A stretch of 64,000 nucleotides of DNA from Phycomyces blakesleeanus NRRL 1555(-). Lineage: Eukaryota > Mucoromycota > Mucoromycetes > Mucorales > Phycomycetaceae. This document shows, piece after piece, positions 11,322 through 24,933 of the stretch (position 1 is the first letter of the stretch; each line of letters opens with the position of its first letter). The notes below the pieces were generated by a model that searched no databases, was not told the DNA's origin, and was given only the letters and a program-made list of their open reading frames with translations. The position numbers and the translations under genes were made by a program. The stretch covers positions 930,001-994,000 of the forward strand of contig NW_017265139.1 of the NCBI RefSeq assembly GCF_001638985.1, read 5' to 3'.

Positions 11322-13960
11322 ATATATATATATATATATTATGTCCACATTTGGATATAAAGATTCTGCTTAAAACACTGCCTGAGTTTTTCTTAGAGCA
11401 GGCGACTTGGCTTCTGAAAATACAAAATTGATTATGATTGGCCTGAAATAGGAGTTTTGACTTATCCGCGATTTAATTAATTTTGATTGGCTGCAAAGTT
11501 TGCTTATTGTTGGTACTGCTGTATACATGTGTGCATGCATGCGTGCATGCGTGTGCGAGGGTTGTGTGAGGGTGTGTGTGAGGGTGTGTGTGGGTGTTTG
11601 TGCGATGGTTTATAATATTTTGGTGGAATGTACAGGGGAATAGCGTATAATATATCCCGCCTTTCCGAATAAGAATAAATATGGATAATATGTAACTATA
11701 TTATCACGTAAGCCTTCCATAGTTTATTATAGAAAGAAATTAATTTAATTGTGTATATGTATATCTTGATAAACTATTTTTTTAAAGAAATATATAATAT
11801 ATATATATCATATATATCATATATCTCTTAGTCTAAGTTTCTTAAATTTATAGATATTTGATTTTTTTAAAAGAAAATAAATTAGTGCTTGGCACTTGGC
11901 ACTTGGCGTGTTGCATAGTCATTCTAATGAGGAATATTAGAATTAATGATAAGAATAAGCCAAGATGATTATAGATAAGCCACGATAACTCAAGTCTAGA
12001 TAAATAAGCCTTAATATCAAAGCCCTATGGTTTTGCTCAAAAACTCAATATTATAATATTATAATATATTGTTGTATATAGTTGTGTATGTGTGCAAGGC
12101 AATGTCCATAAAAGCCAAACCGGAGAGAAAGATACATGGATATTTGTTATAGTCTTTACTCCCGGTTTCTTTTTCTTTGTATTTATATCTGTATCTGTAA
12201 CGTGTACCTGTTCCTGCTTCTGTTCCTGCTCCTGCTCCTGTGCCTGTGCCTGTGCCTGTGCCTGTGTCTGTGTCTGGTTGTCTGAAATGAGAATGTTATT
12301 TCTTAAATGGCTCAGTTTAACCAAAAGCTTAAAAAAAAGAATTGAATAAATAGGCTTGATAAGAAATTCTTAAGCAACGCTTGGCATATGGTAAAAATAG
12401 GATAAAAAGTCGCAAGCCGGGGACAGCAGGTGCCAAGTGCAAGGTGACATTTTTTTTTATGTACGAGATGGTTGTACTCAAAAGGATTTATATATATATA
12501 AAAGTATTTTAAAAGTCCATCACCATGGAATCATTTTTGACTCGAGAAATAAAATAAATAAATAAATAAAAAAGGACAGCCATTCATCAAAGTGATACAA
12601 GTTGTAGACTAGGGTTATTCTTTCTCTTTCTTTCTTTTTTTTTACTAGAACATGACGCATTCATTAATAGGTGTTATGTACATATATGTACTTGTGTATA
12701 TGTTATACGTATGTGTGTGTATATCTATATATCTATATATATATATTGAGAAATAGAAAGAGTGAGAAATGGAAACGAAAAGAAGTATATGTATACTTCT
12801 TTATTATAATTTACCATATATTAAAGAAGTACAAATTTATATATATATGAAATAATAAAAATAATGAAATATATCTATATCCATAGCAATATATATATAT
12901 ATATACATTACATATATTACGGAGGCGGAGTACAATTCTTATATGTGTGTATTCTAAATTATTTTTATTTTTATTTTTATTTTGAGAAAATAAAAAAGAT
13001 CGATTTCAAAAAAAAAATTAAAAAAATTATAGACCGATGAAGACTTGAGGAACATTACACAAGGATTTTCCATATAATATATATACTATATACTATATAA
13101 ATAAATAATTCTAGACAGTAAAAGAACTACAAGTGAGAAATGGGCGGGTATTACTCTCCATGACAGGTAAGATATTGCTGAGCAAGCACAGAAATTATGT
13201 ATCTATGTATCTATGTATGTATGTGTGTATGGAGCCCATTCCCTTTTTTTTTGTTCTTTCATAATACAATTCTTTTTAAATTTACAAGTAATACATAGTA
13301 TACACACAGAAAGGTATAGGTAACAAGAGAAAGAGAAGAGGTCTATTTGTTATGTTTGGCATGTCTGCTTCCTGTAACAAATGTCATTCTTTTTTATTTA
13401 TTTATTTGTTTGTTTGGTTTTGGTTCCTATACATTGCATTACCGGGCATTACATGATAATTGAACAATCTATAATCCCAACAGGAGATATCGCTTATTTG
13501 TTTCAATTCAAGGACTGTCAGACACAAAATATAAATATAAATATAAATATGTATGTATGTATTTATTTTATAAAAAAAAGAGTTCTATTGATGTAAGAAT
13601 GAAAATATTATAATATACAATATACAATATATGCATGTCTTTCTTTCTCTTTCTTCAAGTCAACCCTCTTTCTTTTTTGGACTTTCTTTAAAAGGAATAA
13701 TATGCAAAAGAAATAAAGAAATAGATAAAGAAATAAAGAAAGAAATGCATAAAGAAAGGCGTGGGTGTGTAAATGTGGGTGTGGGTGTGGGTGTGTAAAT
13801 GTGATAGCAATAGCAATAGTAGTAGTAATAGTAATTGCAGTAAGTGGTAATATAGTAGTATAGTAGTGTAGTAGTGTAGTAATGTAGTAATGTAGTAATG
13901 TAGTAGTAGTAGTAGAAATAGGAATAGTAGAAATAATTAGAGGGTATTTTTTTGTTGGTT
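11322..13960. other. Intergenic, repeats only
   Basis: Shows (TA)n at about 11324-11340, GTGTGAGG-type runs at about 11555-11600, CACTTGG triplication at about 11887-11908, (CCTGTG)n hexamers at about 12220-12275, (TA)n near 12730-12905, and AGTAGT/AATGTAGT runs at about 13815-13915. Frames here are translations of these repeats. No gene is supported. Confidence 0.55.
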
Positions 13961-14467
13961 TTAAAATAGAATGGCACTGAGTATCAGAACAATCATTAGT
14001 GCAAATACTGGCCCTGACGTAGAAGGCTCATTGCTCGTTCGATCGTAGCCACTCGCGCTGAGCTGAAATGTGTTCTTGGATGGTTGGTGTAGGTAGAGAG
14101 ATGATAGGGCGGTTTGGAGTAGAAAAGATCGATTTAAGGTATGGTTTGCATATAAGCTGCTTGGTTTTACGGGATTATAGTAGTTTATCATGGCATAGAG
14201 CGTAACTGATGGCTTTTCGAATGGAGTCTTTGTGATTGTATTGTTGGTTGTCTAGTTTATTAGATGATTTATTTATTTTTATAATACAAATACACACAAA
14301 ATCAGATGCCTTGAAGATCCCTTTTTTTTACTTTTTTTTTTTTTACAAATATATATATATATATATAATATTAGAGTTATAGTTACCATGGTAATAGATG
14401 GCACAGAGGCATATGCCAAGACTGGCAAGATCATCAAGACAATCAACAAGGACACAAATCGAGCCAT
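13961..14467 (-). CDS. Small secreted protein, probably GPI-anchored
   Basis: Two exons, 14387-14467 and 13961-14227 (minus strand), joined in phase with a GTAACT donor and a CACAAAG acceptor, give 115 residues. The N-terminus MARFVSLLIVLMILPVLAYA is a clear signal peptide. The last ~15 residues (VFALMIVLILSAILF) are hydrophobic and end the protein, with small residues (STSG) just before. That is the arrangement of a GPI-attachment signal, although a single C-terminal membrane anchor is possible. The middle contains an N-x-T sequon (NHT) and Ser/Thr-rich stretches. No family is recognised. The alternative acceptor about 15 bases downstream (GAAAAG) would shorten the protein by five residues. 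Confidence 0.6.
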
Positions 14468-17400
14468 AAAGTGAAGATAATAATTATAAAAATAAAAAGC
14501 TTAAGAAGAAATAGAGAGGAAGAGAAAGAAGCTAAAAAATTAATAAAAATAAGAATTTTTGATTACTTAAATCAAGAAATGGAAAATGGAAATAGAAATA
14601 GAAATAGAACAAAAGAGAGAAAGATAGATAGAGACAGACAGACAGACAGTGACAGAGATTGCGTGACTTTGGGACCCGCAAGTTAAATGACGTCGAATAA
14701 AAATAAAATAAAATATAATAGAGATAATTATATAAAATAAAAATAAAAATAATATCTAAAAGATGTATCTAAATATGTAACCTATTTATATTCTTAATCT
14801 AGTCTTAAGTCAAGATCAACATCAAGCCTTCATTCTCTAATGATCTCTAGACTATAAAGAAAATGCGCCAAAAAGAAAGACAGTTAAAGAGAGAAAGAAA
14901 TAAACTCCTTTGACAAACAAATATTTCCTTTTGATTTTTTTATCAATTTATTAATTGATTTATTAATTGATTTATTTATTTGACAAAAAAGAGAAAGGAT
15001 AAAAGAGGAGCTCTAGCTATCGATATTAAGCTAATCAACTATTCCACACAAATCAACTTGAATAATGAATTATATTGAATGTCCAACAAAGTTACCAGGA
15101 ACCAAGCAATTAATTTGACATTCATCTCATCCTTATCCTCATCATCAGAATGGTTCTTTCTTTCTTTCTCTCTCTCTCTTTCTTTGAGTGTATATATATA
15201 TATTTCTTACACAATGTCACAATGAACATTGGTCATCATTCTACCCTTACTTTTTGGTTACTGATTTGATTTAATTTAATTTATTATTCTAGCCTTTATA
15301 GTGAAATGAAATGAAATGAAAGAAGGGGATAGGTTAGGATAGGATAGGATAGTACACTGTTTGATTATGTGGCTAATAATCAAGTGAGTGTGAATAAAGA
15401 AAGAATCAAAGTTGAATCGAATTAGTGAATAAATAATATTATTATCATAATCAAAGCATATTCACATGTATACATACATACATACTTATGCATATGCATA
15501 TATTTATTTATTTATATATATTGTCATTGTGTGAATGGTGTATTCATGGTCTTCTTCTTTATTGCTATTATTAATAATAGTTCAATTCAATGCACACAGA
15601 CAAACTCAGGACGTTGCTTTATCCCTTTCTTAATTAATACGTGTGGGGTATCATTAACATTACTGTCAAGATTGATATTAATGCTAATATAAGTATCAGT
15701 GTCAGTGTCAGTGTCAGTAATAGTATTAGTATTAGTATTAGTATTAGTACTAGTACTAGTGGCTGTAGATCAAAATGTATTGCTCTACCAAACAACATGA
15801 TGGAATTACTTGTCAAAGTATCTACACCCTAAACAAACAAGATTTATTATTTACAGCATCCCTAAATGTCATACAAAATATGTCTGGTATTTTTCATTAT
15901 GTACGTGTGTGCAGTTGACAAAACATGTCAAAATACTAACAAAAATAACATGGACTCCCACTACCTGGATAATATAATTTACCTGCTTGATTTCTTTGTA
16001 AAGTAAATACTTTGAGCCATCTGTAGAATACTTGGTTACCAGCATTTATTTTACTTTTTGCAAAAAAAAAACAATTATTGATATCGTTGTATTTTAAGAA
16101 TGAATATATATATATATTAATATTAATAAATGCCTTGACAGATATTGGTAGTTAATACCATCATTTGAACCCAAATGGTGGATATATTTTATTGAGAGTC
16201 CCCAATCCTACCCTTGTTCAGGGCACATTATTTCATTAAATTTTTTTTCTTATTTTTATTGGTCTCCTCGCGTTCCACATCTGTGAGGATGGCATTTAAT
16301 TTGATAGTCATCCAAAATAATCAAAATATCACTTTTTATATTCCAAGAGCTCTTTTTCTTTCTTTTTTAAACCTGGGCTTCTTTATTAATTATGCGCCAC
16401 ATTTTTGCATGACTTGTTTAATAGATATTATTTTTTAATATCAGTATTACATCTGTCAAGCTTTCTCATTTACTTTATTTTTATTCAAGAAAATAAAAGG
16501 CTATAAAAACACTTTTGACTGCCATGCTCAACTGTAGAATAAAAACGGTAAATATAATGTGAATATATGTCTATATGTGCCTGTTTCTACATCCTACAAT
16601 ACAACAAGAAAAGTCAAGATTGAATTAAACCTTAAAGGCGCCTCAATTTACACGTTTTTTTTTGTTGGTTTGGTTTGTACTTGTAATTAGATAAGTAACA
16701 AGCTCAATATTTTATTTATTTGTTCCTCTCCTTATAGACCAATTACAAAATCAACCCAGCACATTATTCAATATATGTACATAAAAACTGCTACTGTTTT
16801 TATTAAAGAAAAAGAAAATAAATTGGATATATCTATATATACATGTCAGTTGTAGGTTGCATAATGACACTAATTGCCAAGATCCCGCAAAATAATGACA
16901 CCAGATCTAACAAGCTCAATGCTATTATTAGGATTACTGATGTTGCTATTGTTGCTGTTACCTCAGTCCAAGAGGAAGTAGTAATAGTGATAATAATAGT
17001 TTTAGTAATTACACAATATATAAGCCTCATCAGTTTGTCAGGTTACAAACCCCAGACTTGCTATATATATATATAAGAGTGGGTGCGCATAATTTCAACC
17101 GTTTCCTTCTTCTTCTTTTGGGTGTTACTGTTGTGCTAAGCATCAGCCACAAATATTAGCTAAATTTATCAGTGGTGGTTATAGTCAATACACAACATAG
17201 GCCTTGTAGTAATTTATACAAAAATATCTTTTACACGACGGAGAGGCTTTAAATATAGTTATACTTTTTTGTTAACTTGGTTCCTAAGCAAAAATAAAAC
17301 ATAAAATCATGCAAGTTAAAACTAAGGGAGATGGCGATTCTAGGGTTATAATAGAGCATGTAGGCGTAGACCATACTACACTAGACACACACACACACAC

Positions 17401-18659
17401 ACACTTAAAGGTGTAGATTTACAGAGTCTGCAATTTAGAGCAAGAAGTTAACTTTGTTGCTTGGTATTAAGAATCACTACTCTGAGAATAATGAACATCA
17501 TTTACTGATAAGCTTATGGCTATCAAACTACTGCTAGATATTTTGTTCTGTAGACATGTAAATCTTTCTTTTTTTAGATTATTTAGATTTATGTTATCTA
17601 TAGAATCAGATAGTGATTGTACTTATTATTATCAGTAGATATACATAATATTATTATTATTTTTAATAAAAATTACTACCAATTCAGGGGAACCACGGAC
17701 CTTATATTTAATACACATATTTGTTTGTTTGTTTTCTTTGGTGTAGAAAGTCTATTTCACATAAATGACAACAAGATAGAATATCGTTAATACTCTTTCT
17801 TCTTCTTCTTTTTGTTTCTATGGAAACCATATATACTGAAATTTGCAACAGAATTACACATATCTTAGGAATGATGTAAATTAGTCGTGAGAATTACAAT
17901 ATATTAGACCAATGTGCTTAGACATTTATGATTTTCGGATACTTATGCAGAACTACAGCCGCAAATACGATTTGGGATTTCCAAATATATAATTCACATA
18001 TTCTTTTTCTGATTATATTTTCTGAGTGCATTGTTTAAATTCTCAAGGTGACACCACAAACAAAGAGGATACCCAGATAGATAAATAGATTGTATTTATG
18101 TAAAACAGAGTAAGAAACAATAAGCCTATTTTTTTTGTAAATAAGAGAATACCCCTCCATCCCCATCACCCCCTCTCCATCTCAAATAGAAAATCAACTC
18201 CTTGTAATTATGTACAGGGTAATATAGAACCATTTTTTTTGAAAGAATAATAAATAAATAAATAAATAAATAAAAATCATAATATCAATAATATAATTCT
18301 GTAATTCTGTAATTCTGTCCATTTTATATAAAACTATAATTTCCAGCACTTCTTTTAAATTCTTCTTTCTACTTCTTCTACTTCTTCTACTTTTTCTTCT
18401 TTTTGATCTTCTTCTTATTGTCCTCCTCTTCCTCTTCCTTTTCTCTCTCTCCTTATTCTTGCTATTAATTGCGCCCTTTCAATTGATTAGTCTCACAAGG
18501 ATATACATAAACTTTACTCCTACCAAATATTGATTTATTTTATTTTATATTTATTTATTTAATAATAATAATAACAATAATAAAATAAATAAAATAAATT
18601 AAAAAGAAAAAGAAAAAGAAAAAAAAATTGAACCAACTCATCATCATCTTTCACACAAC
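14468..18659. other. Long intergenic region, microsatellites
   Basis: About 4.2 kb without a convincing gene. Contains GACAGACA near 14630-14650, (TTGATTTATTAA)-type repeats near 14940-14980, (GTCAGT)n then (ATTAGT)n at about 15690-15760, (CA)n near 17385-17404, and a CTTCTT tract at about 18350-18425 that forms the pyrimidine-rich leader of the squalene synthase gene. The frames at 16214-16438 and 16843-17076 are low-complexity hydrophobic translations with no support. Confidence 0.5.
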
Positions 18660-20464
18660 ATGAGCGTCTTTTTGAAATCCTTGGGTCATCCCTCCGAGCT
18701 CAAGGCTCTTTTAGCCTACAAGTTTGCTCCAGCCTCACAGAACAAATTAAACCACCAAAAGACCATGGCCAATGACGAACAAAAGAAGAAATGTTATCAA
18801 TTCCTTGACATGGTAAAGTTATTATTTTTTTAGAAAAAGAAAGAATAAGAAAAAATGAACGACAGTCCCCCCTTTACACATATCCATATATATATATATA
18901 TATATACATAATAAAGGAATGTCAATAAATGTCCTTTGTAGACTCAATTACTAACCATTCTTTACTGCAATGTAGACCTCCAGAAGTTTTGCTGCTGTGA
19001 TTCAAGAGCTCGATGATGAACTGAGAGATGCTGTAAGAACTTTGTGGCTATTTTTTAAGCTAGAATGTGCGTGTGCATATAAAAGGAACAATAACATTGA
19101 CTTTATTTATTAATTTAGATTTGCATATTCTATCTTGTATTGAGAGGACTGGATACAGTAGAAGATGACATGACTATTAGTCTTGAAAAAAAGCTACCCT
19201 TGTTGCGTTCCTTTGATAAGATTATTTACCAGCGTGGGTGGAACTTTAATGAGAGTAAGTGATATATTTATGTGCTTAGTCTGTAATATATAATGTCTAT
19301 ATACATATATTGTTGTGGTGCTACTATTCAAAGCTGCTCATCCACCATCCTAACCCTAATTATTATTATTTTTATTATTTTGTGATAATTATTAAGATGG
19401 TCCAAATGAAAAGGATCGTGAATTGCTAGTGCAATTTGATGTTGTTATCGAAGAATTCCTTCGTCTCAAGCCAGGTTACCAGCGTGTGATTTCTGATATT
19501 ACCGAAAAGATGGGCAAGGGTATGGCAGATTACGCTGCAGGTGAACATCGTGAAAATACATCAGTTGCAACCATAAAGGACTTTGACCTCTACTGTCACT
19601 ATGTTGCTGGTCTGGTTGGGTACGGTCTGTCTGATATATTTGCGGAATCTGGTCTGGAAGACAAGTCTATTGCAAAAGACAAGGTTAAGGCCAACAACAT
19701 GGGTCTCTTTTTGCAAAAGACAAATATTATCCGTGACTACCGTGAAGACCTTGATGATGGTCGTCAGTTCTGGCCAAGAGAGATCTGGGCCAACTATGTT
19801 ACCGAATTCAAAGACCTCACTCTTCCCTCAAACTCTGAAAAAGTAAATATATATATACCTATATACTACAAATATTAACCAATTCTTTTTTTTTAAAAAA
19901 AAATAGGCACGTCATTGTTCAAGTGCAATGGTCCTTAATGTACTTCATGTGGTTCCAGATGTATTAAGCTATCTGTCCAATTTACACAATCAATCAGTGT
20001 TCAACTTCTGTGCCATTCCTCAGGTCATGGCAATCGCTACATTGGCACTCGTTTTTAACAACCTCGACATTTACCACAAAAACATCAAGATCCGTAAGGG
20101 AGAGGCTGTCCGATTGATTTCTGCCAGTACAAACATGGATAATGTGGTCGAAATCTTTAGAGAATATCTCAAGGTCATTTCTCAAAAGAACGATCCCTTA
20201 GATCCAAACTTCCTTGAAATATCAATGGCTCTTGGAAAGGTAAAAAAAACAACAACAACATTTCTTTCATATGTATAAATATATTCATTCTGATCCAACA
20301 AATTGCTTATTCCTATTATTTGCTCTTTTGCATAGATTGAACAATGGATTGTGGCTAACACCAAATCTCAAAGAGCAGTGGTCAAGCCTAATGGTTCTCA
20401 ATTGTTGCCCATTGCCGTGTGTTTGGCTGCCATATTTTATTTCTACTTTTATCAGGCTGTTTAG
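18660..20464 (+). CDS. ERG9: Squalene synthase (farnesyl-diphosphate farnesyltransferase)
   Basis: Exons 18660-18812, 18976-19032, 19119-19254, 19397-19842, 19907-20239 and 20336-20464 join in phase to 417 residues, the usual length of the family. It condenses two farnesyl diphosphates to presqualene diphosphate and reduces it with NADPH to squalene, the first committed step to ergosterol. Visible landmarks are the first Asp-rich motif DTVEDD (82-87), the [10 protein letters not shown] segment (181-190), the second Asp-rich motif DYREDLDD (229-236) and a C-terminal hydrophobic anchor (about 398-417) for the ER membrane. The ATG lies directly after a long A-rich/pyrimidine leader. All six exons are supported by strong continuity with known squalene synthases. 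Confidence 0.96.
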
Positions 20465-23400
20465 ATAAAACTCGCAGATATACATACAAAGAAAAACACA
20501 TACACACACACCACACCCAAACGCAAATGCAAAAGCAGACTCCCACACGCACGCAAATACACAATACACCCACACTACACAAACACACTACACAAAATAC
20601 AAATCCAAACTCAAAAACAAAAAACAAACACAAACACAAATACGCCATAAAAGAAGCAGAAAAAAAAGCAAACCTTACCTATTTATCCATTCTTTCTTAT
20701 TCTTATTCTTATTCTTATTCTTATTCTTATTCTTATTCTTATTCTTCTAGTAATATAAAATACTCTAATGATATTTTTTTTTGCGTTTATTTGGTTTTAA
20801 TTAAAGAAGTATGTAATTTTGCAAGGAGTGTATTGAAGAAGTGTGTAGTATATATATATATATTATGATGGGTAATAATAACTTTGGGTAACATTTGTGT
20901 CAAACTAATAATATTTCTTGGGTTACATTAACTTTTATCTTTATTATTTCCCACCCTCTTCTATATATTTAACTTTTGATAATCTTTTTCGTTGGCCCAT
21001 TACCACTACTCAATTTGCCGCATATGTAGTTTTGCACTTACTGTGATCTAACATTTTCATGAATACTTTAGTCCCACAATTTCTTGTAGAGATTGTACAA
21101 TGGCACACATAACAAATTGAAATGTTATCAGTAGAACAGGTCAAGCAAACTTCATCCAATTCCAATTCGAGAAATATATGGTTAGATAACTACTCTTTCC
21201 CCCATTTTCTCCTCCTTCCCCTGAAGAAAATAGTGATAAAGACTTCGGTTTTGAATATGTATTTGTTTACAAAGCTCATGGACATTGAGAAGTATATTGC
21301 CATCAACTCGTACCCTCTTTTCCAAACCATGGTGTAATGCTCTTATCTCTGGTCCCACTTTTTCTGCCTCAATACTGTCTTAATTTTTATCGAACTTAAC
21401 ATGATACGATGCCGCCCGTTTTTTCAAGAATCCCTTTCTACTGCTGTTTTTTTTCCTGGCCACTTGACATTTTGAATCTTGAAATTTTAAACTTTTGCAT
21501 ATCTTTCCTCTTACCCCTACTTCTTACCCCTACTTCTTGAAGATCAAGTGGTCAGATAGCTCGGCATTATTAAGGATATCAATAAACAGGTGATACATAT
21601 AAATGGTATCGTAAATAAACTTCGTAATATTACAGCCGTGTGATTCTTCAATTCTTGATTTCCTATCTATAGGCATCAGCTCATCTGGTTTGATATACGG
21701 TGGATCTACAACCCTTTTAACAAAAAAAATCGATCGATCAGATATCCTATTAGGAAGTTGCTCTTAAAGATTTATAGTCCAATGATAACAGCCGATTTTA
21801 TTCTGGCTCACCCTGTTCAACCTATTTTAGTACCAAAATAAGTAGTGTGGCTATACATATATACGATAACCTCTTTGACATCTGGTCCCTGATTCCAGCA
21901 TTTCCATTATACTAACTTGCTATAGTTGTCAATCTTTTCCTACAAGTTCGTTTAATTTCTAATATTTGTCTGATATAATGTAGTTTGGCAGACTCTACAT
22001 TTGTCTTTAAAACAATTCTCCTGTTTGTTTTTGCTTGTATATCAACTTATTTATTTTCATCATATTAGTTGATGTCTTATTGATTTATCCCTCAAAAGTT
22101 CAAGGAGGTGTGTATTGTCTACTTTTATTTATTTCGTTTGTTCATCTATAAGCACCCAAGCTTCAAGATCTTAATATTTTCTTTTTAGCTGTTGGTGTTA
22201 GCCAATTATTTATAATAGTCGTGATGTTTAGTAGAAAACCCTTTGGGGTTGTGTTCCCACATGCGCACCTCTCTCAAACGGTCGGTGTGGAAGCCTCATT
22301 TTCTTTCCGAGCACTGGCGTCCCCACGGAACTTGGTCGATACTCAGCAGATTCTCTATCGTGGGATCCTTTCATCTCCATCCGAACAATTGTAATTACAA
22401 ATTTCTTGTAGTTTTAACCATGTCACACGCAATATGGCGGGCCCACTGGAACCTGGACTTCGAGAAGACCTCCGTCAAATTTTCAATCCAGTGTGGTAGC
22501 TAACAAGAGTTTGAGTGGTGTATCGCAGGATTCATTTTTGACAGCAAAGATTATTTAGGCATGTATAGCTAACCTTTCGTTCTCTCTTTCTCTCTCTATA
22601 TTTGCCTGTTTGGCGTCATATAGTGCTATAAGCTAGGCTTTGCTATATATTATATGCTGCTATATAATACCAGGGGACAGACTAGCTAGGGTCGTTTTAG
22701 AGACGACCTCTGGCTGATTATGGCTATAGTCGATTAGCTACCAATAAGTAATAATAATTTAAGAAAGAGAAGCAATTTCTTTCTTGCTAGAGACCGTTAT
22801 CTTTATATAAAATAATTTCTTTTAGCTAGCCACAAGATGCTGACAACAGTATGGGAATTTTAATTGCTAAAAACAAAGAAAAATACATAACCTGTTACAA
22901 ATTTTATTTTTATTTTTGTTCACTGTGCTAAAACATTGGAGTGTACTGATTCGATTTTATAAACACTTTAGTAAAAGAACAAAGAACAAGTCACGCGCAC
23001 AGAAAATACTTTATTGGTAATCCCCTGGTTTACGGACCCATTGAAGGGACAGGGCAGGCAATGGTAGGATAGGGTAGGGAAAGGTAATATATTACAAGGT
23101 AAAATAGAGAGCAGAAGAAGGGAAAAAAAGAGGGGGAAGATAGCAAGCTCAAAGAAGGGTTGTATATGCATCTTACGACAGCGGCAGTGTAAAGTTGGGT
23201 TAACATATAATTTTCGATGTGTATTAAAGATTGGAGAATATAATCGACGTCAAAGACAGTCAAAAGAAAAGAAGAAAAGGAAATGAAGGGGATGGGAAGG
23301 ATTGCTGTGAGTATCGAATTCATTAAGATTGCCAATATTCCCTTGCTTGTTCTTTACAAGTCTTTGTATTTTTTAATTATTACTGTACATTATAATTTTA

Positions 23401-24097
23401 CTTCTTTATCCCTGTTACTATTGACTTACTATTTACATTCAATCCAATAATATGACTACCCTTTTTCCTAATCTTTTTTGAAAATATCCACTATACTTTT
23501 CCTCCTACTGCTATTATTAGGATTATTAAATTAACCTAATTCCTCCCCCGGAATACTTCTCAAACAAACATTAAGGAACACTTACTTTACAATTGTACTG
23601 ATTTGATCTTATTACTTTAGGGTCCTCTTCATAAGAAGGGGTAATTTTGGTAGGTTAATTTAGGCACTTTTGGGTACACGCATATATGCATAAACATAAA
23701 AGATATGTATGATTCGGATGCTTTATGTGTATATTATAGCTTTACAGACAATAATAAAGGTTGCAGGTTCAGAAATACAATAATTACAAGCACATTATTT
23801 GTTTAGCTTCTCCTTGCTTATTTCGAAAGAATATATATGCTGCATTTATTAACTTCTTTATTATTTTGTTCTTCTTTTCTTTTTTTTTTAAAAAAAAGAA
23901 TTGGATATAGAAAGAGGAGGAATAAAATGAGAATATTAGCAATGAAGCTAGTTGTGTATAGTAACAGTGTAGTATAGTGTAATATAGTGTAATGTAGTAT
24001 GGTTTGGTGTGATAAAGATATAGAGAGAAAAAGGCAAGCCACACCCGTAAGGAGAAGATGGATAGTACACGATATCATGTATGAATTAGACTCCCCT
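20465..24097. other. Intergenic; microsatellites and a mixed-composition island
   Basis: Holds an A/C-rich stretch after the squalene synthase stop (20480-20640) and (TTATTC)n at about 20695-20748. A richer-GC island at about 22230-22500 has short open frames on both strands but no readable domain (possibly a mobile-element relic). There is a purine-rich stretch at about 23060-23130 and AGTATAGTGT-type repeats at about 23960-24000. No intact gene is supported. Confidence 0.5.
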
Positions 24098-24933
24098 TCA
24101 TTTGTTCTCTTCAAGCACCTTGATAGCACGCGTGACATGCTGATTGAATCCAATTTGTGAATCGAATACATCGAGTATAACGCCCTCCTTGCTGATAACG
24201 TAGGTAGTGCGTCTAGAGAGAAGAAATACCATTAGAAATATATCAGATTATACTATATTATAGATGAGCGAAGCTTTTTTCTTTTGGTTTAAACATCATT
24301 ATAATAGTGTTGAATTGAATTGAATTGAGTTGAATTCAATGCAATGCAATTTGATTCAATTCAATTCAATTTCAATTGTATAGAAATCTTATCTTACCCT
24401 GGAAGACCGAAATACCATTTAGGGACCTGGAGCCCTGATCTGAGCTTTCCTTCCTTGTCAGACAAAAGAGGGAACGGAAGCTTGTGTTGCTTTACAAAGG
24501 TCTCGTGTGATCGAGCACTATCTCCACTGACACCCATAACAATTGCGTCCAATTCAGATATTCTCTAAAGAGTGAACCCCAAAAACCCAAAATAAACAAA
24601 ACACACAATTGAGTATTTGAAAAGAACCAATCTTACACACATACACACCTCATAATTATCTCTAAAAGAGCAAGCCTAAACAAACGCGAAAATAAAACAA
24701 GAAATCGATTAATTTTTTTTTCATTATTATTTGAATTGATTTTTATAAAATGCATAATCAAATCAATCACTTACCTCTTTAGTACAGCCATAAGTGTTGT
24801 CTTTGGGGTAGAAAAAGAGAACAACCGAGTGAGTGCCATCGCCTATTATCTGAGACAGGTCAACAGACTCGTCCTTGTCGTTCTTGAGGACAAAAGACTT
24901 GGGTGCTTGTTGATTGATAAGTGGGTGAGACAT
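24098..24933 (-). CDS. BCP/Dot5-type peroxiredoxin
   Basis: Minus-strand exons 24775-24933, 24649-24675, 24398-24564 and 24098-24212 join in phase to 155 residues, typical of the bacterioferritin-comigratory-protein (PrxQ) class. It reduces hydroperoxides with thiols from thioredoxin. The active-site segment FYPKDNTYGCTKEACSFRD holds the peroxidatic Cys50 and, five residues on, Cys55, the usual resolving Cys. Pro43 and Thr47 of the P-x3-T-x2-C motif are kept, but the residue commonly Pro or Val two before the Cys is Tyr48. Exon 2 is only 27 bases and encodes the resolving Cys. The yeast relative Dot5 is nuclear; no targeting signal is obvious here. The open frame extends upstream to a TTG, so the ATG at 24933 was chosen. 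Confidence 0.92.

Noticed and set aside
11884..12445. GTGCCAAGTGCC-like matches at both ends, considered as a further inverted-repeat element
   Set aside because: Only about 12 bases match and the sequence between shows no symmetry.
16214..17076. Hydrophobic frames on both strands
   Set aside because: AT-rich low-complexity translation with no signal peptide cleavage pattern, splice continuation or domain.
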